From Acidobacteriota bacterium (GTDB taxonomy: Bacteria; Acidobacteriota; Terriglobia; Terriglobales; Acidobacteriaceae), in NCBI GenBank assembly GCA_019510535.1, contig JAEKKE010000328.1, positions 1 to 10,265 on the forward strand: DNA of 10,265 nucleotides, given 5' to 3'. The position numbers and the translations under genes were made by a program. The notes beneath the pieces are model-generated. The model saw only the letters and a list, made by a program, of their open reading frames with translations, made no database searches and had not been told where the DNA came from. This document shows positions 1 through 6,844 of the stretch, one piece after another. Position 1 is the stretch's first letter. Each line of letters opens with the position of its first letter.

Positions 1-1552
1 CGTTGGTGCCGTCGCCCGTCATGGCCACCAGCTTGCCCTCCGCCTGTTCGCGCTTGATCAGGTCCATCTTGTCTTTCGGTTTTGCTTCGGCGAGGAAGTC
101 GTCAACACCCGCCTCCCGCGCAATGGCTGCCGCGGTCAATGGATTATCACCGGTGATCATGACCGTGCGGATGCCCATGGCGCGAAGCTGGTCGAAGCGC
201 TCGCGCATGCCGCCTTTTACAACGTCCTTCAGATGAATGACGCCGAGGGCAGCGCCGTTCTCGGCGACGACCAGGGGGGTGCCGCCGCTACGTGCGATCG
301 TCTCCACGGCCTCGCGTACCTCGGCGGGCATCGGGGAACCATGCTCCTGCAGGTAGCGGGCGATGGCGTCGACCGCTCCCTTACGGATGGTTCTTCCCTC
401 CACCTCGATGCCACTCATACGTGTGGTCGCGGAGAAGGGAACGAACTCGGCATGCATCTGTCCCAGCTCGCGTCCGCGAAGGTTGTACTTCTCCTTCGCC
501 AGAACAACGATGGAACGTCCTTCCGGAGTCTCATCCGCCAGCGATGAGAGCTGAGCGGCGTCCGCGAGCACTTCGGCCTTTACGCCAGGAGCTGGTACGA
601 ACTCCGACGCCTGACGATTGCCGATGGTGATGGTTCCTGTCTTGTCCAGCAGCAGCGTGTTGACGTCACCGGCTGCTTCTACAGCGCGCCCGGAGGTGGC
701 CAGTACATTGTGTTGTACCAGGCGATCCATACCGGCGATGCCGATGGCCGAGAGCAGGCCGCCGATCGTTGTCGGAATCAGGCAGACCAGCAGTGAGACC
801 AGAACGAAGACCGTCTGCGGTGCAGCGGAATAGATCGCGAAGGGCTGCAGCGTGACCACCGCCAGCAGAAAGATGATGGTCAGTCCGGCCAGCAAGATAT
901 TCAGCGCGATCTCGTTCGGAGTCTTCTGCCGTTCCGCGCCTTCCACCAGAGCGATCATGCGATCGAGGAAGGTCTCACCGGGGTTGGAGGTGATGCGGAT
1001 CGTGATGACGTCGCTGAGAACTCGGGTTCCACCGGTCACTGCGGAACGGTCACCGCCTGCCTCGCGGATCACCGGAGCAGACTCGCCGGTAATTGCCGAT
1101 TCATCGACGGAAGCGATACCTTCAATGACCTCGCCATCGCCTGGAATCATGTGCCCTGCGCTGACCTGTACGACGTCACCCGCCCGCAGTTGCGAGCTGG
1201 CAATCTGCTCGATGCCGTTCTTGCCAAGGCGAAATGCTGTTGTTTCCGATTTGGCCTGGCGCAGAGCGTCGGCCTGCGCTTTGCCGCGGCCTTCGGCCAT
1301 GGCTTCGGCGAAGTTTGCGAACAGAACCGTGAACCAGAGCCAGAGCGTGATCTGCAGATCGAATTGGAAGTGCCCACGCTTGGTAATGAGATTGAGAATG
1401 AGCAGCACTGTGGTGAGAACGCTGCCGATCTCCACCACGAACATGACAGGGTTCTTCATCATGACCTTGGGTGAGAGCTTCAGCAGTGCATCCACCGTGG
1501 CACGGCGGACGATCTTGCGATCAAACATGGAGCGGCGTTTTGCGTGCGACAT
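1..1552 (-). CDS. kdpB: Potassium-transporting P-type ATPase, catalytic subunit KdpB (3' end outside window)
   Basis: KdpB hydrolyses ATP to drive K+ uptake through KdpA in the inner-membrane KdpFABC complex. The 517 residues visible start at ATG 1552; the last complete codon is at 2-4 and the frame runs off the left edge inside the TGDGTN hinge motif. The E. coli protein is 682 residues, so roughly a quarter is missing. Visible in order: the actuator TGES motif (155-158), the M4 motif IPTTIGG (259-265), the phosphorylation loop DKTGT with aspartate D303, and MITGDNPLTA in the P domain. S158 corresponds to the serine of E. coli KdpB (S162) whose phosphorylation inhibits the pump; the TGES-to-DKTGT spacing is identical. 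A good Shine-Dalgarno, AAGGAG, sits 7 nt before the start and overlaps the kdpA stop codon, so translation is probably coupled. kdpC would be expected next, beyond the edge. Confidence 0.98.
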   Translation of the reverse strand, partial: MSHAKRRSMFDRKIVRRATVDALLKLSPKVMMKNPVMFVVEIGSVLTTVLLILNLITKRGHFQFDLQITLWLWFTVLFANFAEAMAEGRGKAQADALRQAKSETTAFRLGKNGIEQIASSQLRAGDVVQVSAGHMIPGDGEVIEGIASVDESAITGESAPVIREAGGDRSAVTGGTRVLSDVITIRITSNPGETFLDRMIALVEGAERQKTPNEIALNILLAGLTIIFLLAVVTLQPFAIYSAAPQTVFVLVSLLVCLIPTTIGGLLSAIGIAGMDRLVQHNVLATSGRAVEAAGDVNTLLLDKTGTITIGNRQASEFVPAPGVKAEVLADAAQLSSLADETPEGRSIVVLAKEKYNLRGRELGQMHAEFVPFSATTRMSGIEVEGRTIRKGAVDAIARYLQEHGSPMPAEVREAVETIARSGGTPLVVAENGAALGVIHLKDVVKGGMRERFDQLRAMGIRTVMITGDNPLTAAAIAREAGVDDFLAEAKPKDKMDLIKREQAEGKLVAMTGDGTN

Positions 1553-1559
1553 CTCCGGT

Positions 1560-1565
1560 CTCCTT
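1560..1565 (-). promoter_or_regulatory. kdpB Shine-Dalgarno overlapping kdpA stop codon
   Basis: Read on the minus strand, the kdpA stop TAA and the kdpB ribosome-binding site AAGGAG share two bases (TAAGGAG), with 7 nt to the kdpB ATG. This fixes the kdpB start and suggests that ribosomes ending kdpA reinitiate on kdpB, keeping the two subunits in balance. The coupling is inferred. Confidence 0.7.
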
Positions 1566-3327
1566 AGAAAGTCTGTCCGGCATTGAGCAACAGGTGCTCA
1601 AGAATCGGACCCAGTGAAAGTGCAGGGAAGAACGTCAAAGCACCGACGATCACAATGACTGCAGTCAGCAGAATCGTGAACAGCGGTGTGGTGACCGGAA
1701 ATGTGCCGGAGGACGCCGGGACAATCTTCTTGCCGGCAAGGTTGCCCGCAATCGCCAGCATCGGGATGATCATCATGAAGCGCCCGAAGAACATCGCGAT
1801 GGCCAGCGTGTAGTTGTACCAGTGTGTGTTGGCATTCAAGCCGGCGAAGGCTGATCCGTTGTTGCCGGTGGCCGAGGTGTAGGCATACAGGATCTCCGAT
1901 AAGCCATGAGGCCCGTGATTGGCAAGGCTGCTGAGGCCGAGATGCGGCATCAGCACCGTGACAGCGGCAAAGCCAAGAATCAGGAGCGGGAAGATCAGGA
2001 CGTACAGCATCGAGAGCTGCACATCGTAGGCTTCGATCTTCTTGCCGAGATACTCCGGAGTCCGGCCTACCATCAAACCTGCGATGAAGACCGCGACAAT
2101 CACGAAGACGAGCATGCCGTACATACCTGCTCCGACTCCGCCGAAGACGACCTCGCCGAGCAGGATGTTCACCATGGGCACCATGCCGCCAAGAGGCGTA
2201 AAGCTGTCATGCATGGAGTTCACGGCGCCGCAGCTCGCATCGGTAGTGACAGTGGCAAACAGTGCGCTGTTGGCGATGCCGAAGCGTACCTCTTTGCCTT
2301 CCATGTTGCCGCCGGAGTGCAACGCGGAGACATGCTGATCAACACCATGCAGCAGCGGATTGCCATGTGCCTCCGCCCAGTAACACGTCAGCACAGCAAC
2401 AAAACACAACAACGCCATGGCGGCAAAGACAGCCCATCCATGTTTCGGAGAGCCCACCATCTCGCCAAGCGTCGCTGTCAGCGCTGCGGGAATCAGGAAG
2501 ATCGCCAGAATCTGCAGGAAGTTGCTCAGCGGAGTCGGATTCTCAAACGGATGCGCGCTGTTTGCATTGAAGAACCCGCCGCCGTTGGTTCCCAGCATCT
2601 TGATGGCTTCCTGTGATGCAACCGGGCCCTGCGCGATGGTCTGCGTTGAGACAGCGGTCTGCTTCCCATCCGTTCCTGTGACCGTCTGTGGCTCGACGAG
2701 CTTGACGGTGTCGTACGGCTTCAGGTTCTGGACCACCCCCTGAGAGACCAGGACAAGAGCGAAGATCGCTGACAGCGGCAGCAGGACCCAGAGGGTTCCG
2801 CGCGTCAGATCCACCCAGAAGTTCCCAAGCGTCTTCATCTCGCGCCGCGCGATGCCACGAATGAACGCGATCGCCAGTGCGAGTCCAACTGCTGCCGACC
2901 AAAAGTTGTGCGTGGCGAGACCTAGCATCTGGGTCAGGTAGCTCATCGTTGACTCGGGCACATACGACTGCCAGTTCGTATTCGTGGTGAACGAGATCGC
3001 TGTGTTCAGCGCGAGGTCCGAAGCTACGCCTGGAAGGTGCTGCGGATTCAGCGGCAGCACATGTTGTAACCGCTCCACGAGATACGTCAGCACCAGAGTT
3101 GCGGCGCTGAAGACCAGCATGGCCGTGGCGTAAACACCCCAGCTCATCTCCTGTTCAGGATTAACTCCGGTTAGGCGGTAAAGTAAACGCTCACATGGGC
3201 CGAAGATGAAATCAAGCGGTGTACGTTCTCTCTGGAAGACGCGCGCCATGTAAGCGCCCAGAGGTTTTGTGAACAGCAGGACAGCGGCAAAGAAGACGAC
3301 AATCTGAAGCCAGCCATTGAGAGACAT
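1564..3327 (-). CDS. kdpA: Potassium-transporting ATPase, K+-binding channel-like subunit KdpA
   Basis: KdpA is the integral membrane subunit that selects and translocates K+ in KdpFABC. It is related to the Trk/Ktr/HKT superfamily, with four pore loops. The 587-residue product is complete and shows all four selectivity-filter segments: FTTNTNWQ (113-120), GTNGGGFFNANSAHPFENPT (246-265), TTDASCGA (361-368) and TSATGNNGSAFAG (484-496). It is about 30 residues longer than E. coli KdpA (557), at least partly because of a Thr/Gln-rich stretch around residues 205-232 in an extracytoplasmic loop. The ATG start follows CGGAG at 9 nt and abuts the kdpF stop (TAAATG); kdpB begins 11 nt after the stop. 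Hydrophobic segments run through the whole length. The stop at 1564-1566 is TAA. Identification is secure. Confidence 0.98.
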   Translation of the reverse strand: MSLNGWLQIVVFFAAVLLFTKPLGAYMARVFQRERTPLDFIFGPCERLLYRLTGVNPEQEMSWGVYATAMLVFSAATLVLTYLVERLQHVLPLNPQHLPGVASDLALNTAISFTTNTNWQSYVPESTMSYLTQMLGLATHNFWSAAVGLALAIAFIRGIARREMKTLGNFWVDLTRGTLWVLLPLSAIFALVLVSQGVVQNLKPYDTVKLVEPQTVTGTDGKQTAVSTQTIAQGPVASQEAIKMLGTNGGGFFNANSAHPFENPTPLSNFLQILAIFLIPAALTATLGEMVGSPKHGWAVFAAMALLCFVAVLTCYWAEAHGNPLLHGVDQHVSALHSGGNMEGKEVRFGIANSALFATVTTDASCGAVNSMHDSFTPLGGMVPMVNILLGEVVFGGVGAGMYGMLVFVIVAVFIAGLMVGRTPEYLGKKIEAYDVQLSMLYVLIFPLLILGFAAVTVLMPHLGLSSLANHGPHGLSEILYAYTSATGNNGSAFAGLNANTHWYNYTLAIAMFFGRFMMIIPMLAIAGNLAGKKIVPASSGTFPVTTPLFTILLTAVIVIVGALTFFPALSLGPILEHLLLNAGQTF

Positions 3328-3414
3328 TTAGAACTTCTCCGGGCGAAGCAATGCGTAGACGAGATACGCCATCAGTGAAACCACAATGGCGAGAAGAACG
3401 CAGTTGAGAATCAT
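3328..3414 (-). CDS. kdpF: KdpF, small stabilising subunit of the Kdp ATPase
   Basis: This is a 28-residue single-helix membrane peptide. A hydrophobic stretch (about residues 3-23) is followed by the short LRPEKF tail, which is the typical KdpF ending. In E. coli KdpF (29 residues) sits against KdpA and stabilises the complex; the same role is inferred here from length, sequence and position. The stop TAA is immediately followed by the kdpA ATG, and the start ATG overlaps the TGA of the small upstream ORF (ATGA). A ribosome-binding site, AAAGGAAAG, has its GGA 8 nt from the ATG. The frame stays open upstream to 3699, but that extension lacks hydrophobic or family character and runs into the porin gene, so the short start was chosen. 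Confidence 0.93.
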   Translation of the reverse strand: MILNCVLLAIVVSLMAYLVYALLRPEKF

Positions 3415-3509
3415 TGGTTCTTTCCTTTCAGCCGTGCACAGCCATGGACGTACAGAAGGCTGAGCGGAAAAAGAAGGATGAGCGTAATGCCTGCGATGAC
3501 ATCGGGCAC
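3411..3509 (-). CDS. Unnamed 32-residue single-helix membrane peptide upstream of kdpF
   Basis: A GTG-initiated small ORF fills the gap between the porin and kdpF. The start is preceded by a very strong Shine-Dalgarno, AAGGAGG, at 6 nt, and the stop TGA overlaps the kdpF ATG (ATGA). The peptide starts MPDVIAG, has a hydrophobic helix (about residues 4-21) and ends with LYVHGCARLKGKNQ, a cytoplasm-like basic tail containing one cysteine. From memory, similar peptides with a Y-V-x-G-C-x-R-L ending lie directly before kdpF in other bacterial kdp operons and are often left unannotated; no search was run to confirm this. Position and coupling suggest a small partner of the Kdp pump or of KdpF, but the function is unknown. 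Coding status rests on the ribosome-binding site, the coupling and the composition. Confidence 0.75.
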   Translation of the reverse strand: MPDVIAGITLILLFPLSLLYVHGCARLKGKNQ

Positions 3510-3515
3510 GGTGTC

Positions 3516-3522
3516 CCTCCTT
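3516..3522 (-). promoter_or_regulatory. Strong Shine-Dalgarno for the small pre-kdpF ORF
   Basis: AAGGAGG on the minus strand lies between the porin stop (3530) and the GTG at 3509, with 6 nt spacing. It is among the strongest ribosome-binding sites in the window and serves no other reading frame, which is the best single argument that the small ORF is translated. Confidence 0.75.
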
Positions 3523-3529
3523 GGGCCAG

Positions 3530-4954
3530 TTACCACTGGCCCTGTTTGTTGCCCCACCAGAAGATAAGTCCGAGCGTCGCTGTCGATTGTTGTTTGACCA
3601 GGACGCCTTCTCTGTCTGTGGTGAAGAAGTTTTTGTTGGAAAAATCTCTGCGGTACTCAGCCCGGGCCAGCATGCCCGGCGCAAGCTTACGGTCGGCAAC
3701 GAAGGTGAACTCCTTCAGCGCTTGCGTCTTTCCACTGAATAGAGCTCCGCGGTCGTCGAAGTACTCAAAACGGCTGCCGATACTCCAGTCCTTCGGAAGC
3801 GCATAGCGGATGTAGGCCGCTCCAATCGCTACATGCGTGGGGTTCGACTCATGCTGCGCACGGCTGATCACGTAATCTGCTTCGCCTACCAGCGTGAGCT
3901 TCGGCGTTACATTCCAGGTCGCATAGGTGTCGAAGATGTGGTTCCGACCATTCGGAGCTGGTGTGATGTTGGTGGCCGGCAGGCCCGGTTGCATGGGGGA
4001 GGTTGGAGCTCCAGGGTTATCTGTCGGTAGAACGTCGCGCTGCTCCTGGCCAAAGTAGTAGTTCACGTTCCAGGACACGGTGGACGCAGGCTTGAAGTTG
4101 AGGATGAAGGCCTGGGATTTGAAGCCGTTGAAGTCCTCAGTCTGCTGTGCGCCATTCACCAGCCAATACGTGACGTTGATCTTCGGGGTGACGTTGTAAT
4201 TTGCGCGGACACCCATGTGGTAATAGGGCAGATAGTTGAAGGTGAACGAGCGAGAGTAGGCGATCTGATCCTTGGTGTAGTTCCCCTCTACTCCCAGCGC
4301 GCTGGCGAACTTGCCGAAGTCGATCTGCAGTCCACTCCCGACAGGGGCAAGATAGCTGCCGTAAGCCTGGAACAGATTGCGCCAGACCTGCGCCCGCTGC
4401 TCGTTCGCATACGAACCCTGCAGGGTCTCGGTTGCCTGGCCGAACTGCAGGTCGAGGCGTCCGCCGAAGCGGCTGTCGATGGTCGGAATCCGCTCCACGA
4501 CCAGGGAAGCCTGATTGATGCTGAAGCTATTGCTGGTGACATCGTAGACACGCAGCAGGTTGGCGCGACCGATGGGCTGGTTGAAGTTGTAGCCGTAGTA
4601 GCCGTCAAGACCAAAGCCGAGCGTTGTTCCGTGCAGGAAGTCGTCCACCGTAGCCGGTGCCGCAGCGGGTGTGGATGCGACAGTAGTTGCCGTCGATGCA
4701 GCCGGTGCTGGCGCCGAACTCGAAACGGCGGGCGCCGAGGAAGCCGGAGCCCCGGTAGCGGATGCGGCAGGTAGAGTCGCCGAGGTAGCTTCCGCCTTCT
4801 CCAGGGCATCGAGCCTGGCTGCCAGGCGAGCAAGCTCTGCCCGCAGCTCTGCAATCTCCTTCCGTCGTGCGGCTGACGGATCCGGTGCTGATTGTGCCGT
4901 CAGCGGTAAGGCTGCGAGAAGGACAAACGCTACAGTGCTGGCCAGAATCTTCAT
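3530..4954 (-). CDS. Outer-membrane beta-barrel porin, OmpL-like bbp2 type, in the kdp operon
   Basis: The 474-residue product is predicted to be secreted and to form an outer-membrane barrel. A signal peptide (about residues 1-23, cleavage after AQSA) is followed by a short charged coiled coil (31-54, AELRAELARLAARLDALEK). Next comes an Ala/Ser/Pro/Thr linker (about 55-102), then the barrel from DDFLHG onwards. Barrel segments such as DGYYGYNFN, LLRVYDVTSNSFS, RLDLQFGQATETLQG, DFGKFASALG and EGNYTKDQIAYSRS match the putative beta-barrel porin-2 family. The C-terminus alternates aromatic and hydrophobic residues and ends in Trp. The gene lies between kdpE and kdpFAB, so it probably lets K+ or counter-ions cross the outer membrane when Kdp is induced (inference). 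The chosen start is ATG 4954, preceded by AGGG at 5 nt; an in-frame TTG at 4975 would add seven residues but has no ribosome-binding site. The start is buried in a long inverted repeat, described separately. Confidence 0.88.
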   Translation of the reverse strand: MKILASTVAFVLLAALPLTAQSAPDPSAARRKEIAELRAELARLAARLDALEKAEATSATLPAASATGAPASSAPAVSSSAPAPAASTATTVASTPAAAPATVDDFLHGTTLGFGLDGYYGYNFNQPIGRANLLRVYDVTSNSFSINQASLVVERIPTIDSRFGGRLDLQFGQATETLQGSYANEQRAQVWRNLFQAYGSYLAPVGSGLQIDFGKFASALGVEGNYTKDQIAYSRSFTFNYLPYYHMGVRANYNVTPKINVTYWLVNGAQQTEDFNGFKSQAFILNFKPASTVSWNVNYYFGQEQRDVLPTDNPGAPTSPMQPGLPATNITPAPNGRNHIFDTYATWNVTPKLTLVGEADYVISRAQHESNPTHVAIGAAYIRYALPKDWSIGSRFEYFDDRGALFSGKTQALKEFTFVADRKLAPGMLARAEYRRDFSNKNFFTTDREGVLVKQQSTATLGLIFWWGNKQGQW

Positions 4955-4994
4955 ACGAACCCTGAATAGATTCAACGGCCAGGGTCCGTATGAA
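4950..4994 (-). promoter_or_regulatory. Long hairpin covering the porin Shine-Dalgarno and start codon
   Basis: The 15-base arms at 4980-4994 and 4950-4964 are inverted copies with one mismatch, separated by a 15-base loop. In the minus-strand transcript the mismatch becomes a G-U wobble, so all 15 positions pair. The 3' arm, CAGGGTTCGTATGAA, contains both the AGGG ribosome-binding sequence and the ATG of the porin. The stem therefore hides the initiation site. It lies 24 nt after the kdpE stop. No U-tract follows on either strand, so it is not an ordinary intrinsic terminator. Possible roles are translational control of the porin, an RNase processing site separating kdpDE from the structural genes, or a DNA operator. 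The repeat is seen directly; the role is inferred. Confidence 0.7.
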
Positions 4995-5001
4995 ATTCAT
5001 A
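4989..5001. repeat. TATGAA-A-TTCATA palindrome next to the hairpin
   Basis: A perfect 6+6 inverted repeat with one central base lies in the kdpE-porin gap and shares its left half with the hairpin arm. With the copy at 4950-4955, the hexamer TTCATA/TATGAA occurs three times within 52 bp. It could be a binding site; TTCATA differs by one base from the TTTATA half-site reported for E. coli KdpE. The AT-rich palindrome could also be chance plus the hairpin arm. No function is demonstrated. Confidence 0.35.
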
Positions 5002-5018
5002 GGAAAAGCGTTAAAAAG

Positions 5019-5717
5019 TCATAAGAGCTCATCCCGGCCTTCGGGATTGAACCGGTAGCCGACCCAGGGTTCGCTCTGGATGTACTTGGAGTCTTCCGTC
5101 TCGATCTTCTTGCGAAGTTGGGCCACCAGCACGCGCAGGTATTCCGGTTGATTGGCTCCGGCGACGCCCCAGATCGCCCGCAACAGGCTTTTGTGGGTAA
5201 GTACCTTTTGCGGAGCCTTCGCGAACAGCAGCAGCAGATCGAACTCCTTCGGCGAGAGATGGATGTGTTCGCCACGCATCGTAACGGTATGGCTGTCCTG
5301 GTCGATCTCGAAGTGGCCGACATGCAGCACCGGGTGCGGAGCGTCTTCTGCCTTCTGGCTGCGGCGCAGTTGGGCACGTACGCGGGCTAGCAGCTCCGGT
5401 GTTCGGAAGGGCTTTGTGACGTAATCATCCGCCCCCTCGTCCAGTGCCTGCACCTTGGCCTCGTCATTGTCCCGCACGCTCAGCACGATAATCGGTAGCG
5501 TATGGGTCTCGCGGACCCTTTTCGTCAGCTCAATGCCATCCATACCCGGCATGGCGATATCTGTGATCAGCAGGTCAGGTACCGCCTGCGCGATCGTTGA
5601 TAACGCGGAGCCTCCGCTCAAAGCCGTATTGACGGCGTATCCGCTCGCCTGCAGCGAGGTACGTAGCATGCGCAGGATCTGGGGATCGTCGTCCACGATC
5701 AGAATGTTGGCGCTCAT
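5019..5717 (-). CDS. kdpE: Response regulator KdpE (OmpR/PhoB class)
   Basis: KdpE is the DNA-binding response regulator that activates kdp transcription when phosphorylated. The 232 residues begin MSANILIVDDDPQ. The receiver domain (about 3-115) has the acidic pocket D9-D11, phosphoacceptor D53 in LLITDIAMPGMDG, S80 and K102 in VTKPF. A winged-helix output domain (about 130-225) follows, with the typical LSPKEFDLL, LRVLVAQLRKKIE and VGYRF segments. The ATG at 5717 overlaps the kdpD-N stop (ATGA) and has AGGAG at 5 nt. The frame is open further upstream to 6110, but that part only shadows kdpD and is not coding. KdpE, the N-terminal sensor and the pump subunits share a strand and probably a transcript, which predicts positive autoregulation (inference). 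The kinase that should phosphorylate it lies on the opposite strand. Confidence 0.96.
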   Translation of the reverse strand: MSANILIVDDDPQILRMLRTSLQASGYAVNTALSGGSALSTIAQAVPDLLITDIAMPGMDGIELTKRVRETHTLPIIVLSVRDNDEAKVQALDEGADDYVTKPFRTPELLARVRAQLRRSQKAEDAPHPVLHVGHFEIDQDSHTVTMRGEHIHLSPKEFDLLLLFAKAPQKVLTHKSLLRAIWGVAGANQPEYLRVLVAQLRKKIETEDSKYIQSEPWVGYRFNPEGRDELL

Positions 5718-6844
5718 CGAGACTCCTGGGTGATGATGTGCAGGTCCACATGCGGCGCCTCCGACATGAACTTCTGAATAGCCAGATAGTACAGATACTT
5801 TTTCAGGCCGTGCAGAGCCGAGCGCCCGAACAGCGCCTGCGTAATGCGCTGTTCCTTGACGAAGGCCGCCGTGGCAGAGGCAACACTGCTGCCGGTTAGA
5901 TGAACCACCGTGGCGCCCAGATTCGTCGCGAACTGGATGTGAGATTCCAGAATCTTTGTGCGCTCGGGCTCCTTGTCCCGTTCGCTGTCGACGTGCAGGA
6001 CGTAAAGTTCCCCGTCCAGAGCTTCGGCAAGGCGTGCGCCGCGGCCGATCAGGTCGCGAGCCTCGGGGTTTGCGCTGATACAGACTGCGATGCGCTCTGC
6101 CACGGTCCATTGGGGGCCAAGGCGCTTGCGTTTGACATAGTCGTCCAGCGTGCGGTCCACCGCGCGGGTTACCCGCTGCAGCGCCATCTCGCGCAGGGCG
6201 ATCAGATTACCCTGTCGGAAGAAGTTCGAGAGCGCCCTCTCGACTCGTTCTGATGGATAGATATCGCCACGTCGCATGCGCGTGATCAGGGCCTCCGGCG
6301 TCAGGTCGCTGATCACGATTTCATCTGCCTGGTCGAGTACCCAGTCAGGAACCTGCTCGTGCACTTTGATTCCGGTCAACGCCTGCACCCGCATGCTCAG
6401 GCTCTCGACATGCTGGATATTGATCGTCGACAGCACATCGATCTTGTTTTCCAGAAGCAGCAGAACGTCTTCATACCGCTTTTTGGTACGGCTGCCTTCG
6501 ATGTTGGTATGGGCCAGCTCGTCCACCAGCGCCACTTGCGGCATACGCGCCAGAATGGCGTCAACGTCCATCTCGGTAAACTGGGTGCCCTTGTATTCGA
6601 TCTCTTTGCGAGGAATCTGCTCGAGCTTTCCAGCCATCTCCAGGGTCGCGGCCCGGCCGTGGGTCTCCACGACACCGATGACAACGTCTTCGCCACGACT
6701 GCGCCGCCGTACGCCTTCGCTCAGCATGGCGTAGGTCTTACCGACTCCAGGAGCGTATCCAAGAAAGACCTTAAAGCGCCCGCGTGTTTTTTCCGTGTCA
6801 CTGGTCTTGAGCCACTCTTCAGGAGACTTGCGATAGTCAACCAA
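5714..6844 (-). CDS. kdpD: KdpD N-terminal half only: KdpD sensor domain plus universal stress domain, no kinase
   Basis: The 376-residue protein corresponds to the cytoplasmic N-terminal part of KdpD. The KdpD domain (about 20-230) has the Walker A loop GYAPGVGKT (29-37) and a Walker B-like VALVDELAHTN (104-114). A universal stress protein-like domain (about 249-372, from ERIAVCISANPEARDL to VDLHIITQ) completes it. The protein stops there: no membrane helices, HisKA or ATPase follow, whereas E. coli KdpD continues to about 895 residues. The end is natural, since the stop is coupled to kdpE by ATGA. The start is TTG at 6844; a stop codon lies two codons upstream and no other early start precedes Walker A. 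GAGGAG at 11 nt is the likely ribosome-binding site. Stand-alone KdpD N-terminal proteins are known from cyanobacteria. Here it presumably acts in trans with the divergent kinase, sensing ligand or ionic state through its nucleotide-binding and stress domains (inference). Confidence 0.94.
   Translation of the reverse strand: MVDYRKSPEEWLKTSDTEKTRGRFKVFLGYAPGVGKTYAMLSEGVRRRSRGEDVVIGVVETHGRAATLEMAGKLEQIPRKEIEYKGTQFTEMDVDAILARMPQVALVDELAHTNIEGSRTKKRYEDVLLLLENKIDVLSTINIQHVESLSMRVQALTGIKVHEQVPDWVLDQADEIVISDLTPEALITRMRRGDIYPSERVERALSNFFRQGNLIALREMALQRVTRAVDRTLDDYVKRKRLGPQWTVAERIAVCISANPEARDLIGRGARLAEALDGELYVLHVDSERDKEPERTKILESHIQFATNLGATVVHLTGSSVASATAAFVKEQRITQALFGRSALHGLKKYLYYLAIQKFMSEAPHVDLHIITQESR

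Noticed and set aside
1906..2616. 236-codon open frame on the plus strand
   Set aside because: It lies wholly antisense to kdpA, has a His/Gln/Arg-rich composition without domains, and no ribosome-binding site; it is a shadow of the GC-rich gene.
3328..3699. 123-residue version of kdpF
   Set aside because: The extra N-terminus overlaps the porin gene and the small ORF in another frame and has no KdpF character; the ATG at 3414 has a proper ribosome-binding site and gives a normal 28-residue KdpF.
4950..4994. Intrinsic transcription terminator after kdpE
   Set aside because: The stem is long, but no U-run follows on either strand, the loop is 15 bases, and the 3' arm holds the porin start codon.
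5019..6110. 363-residue version of kdpE
   Set aside because: The upstream part is out-of-frame kdpD sequence; the ATG at 5717 with AGGAG and ATGA coupling gives a standard 232-residue regulator.
6807..6837. Sigma70-like promoter TTGAGC / GATAGT for the kinase gene
   Set aside because: Each hexamer is a partial match and the spacing is 19 bp; it lies inside kdpD-N coding sequence and is not better than chance matches nearby.
5714..6844. KdpD truncated by a frameshift or sequencing error
   Set aside because: The gene ends in a natural ATGA overlap with kdpE after a complete stress domain, and the missing half is found intact on the opposite strand, so no simple error explains it.
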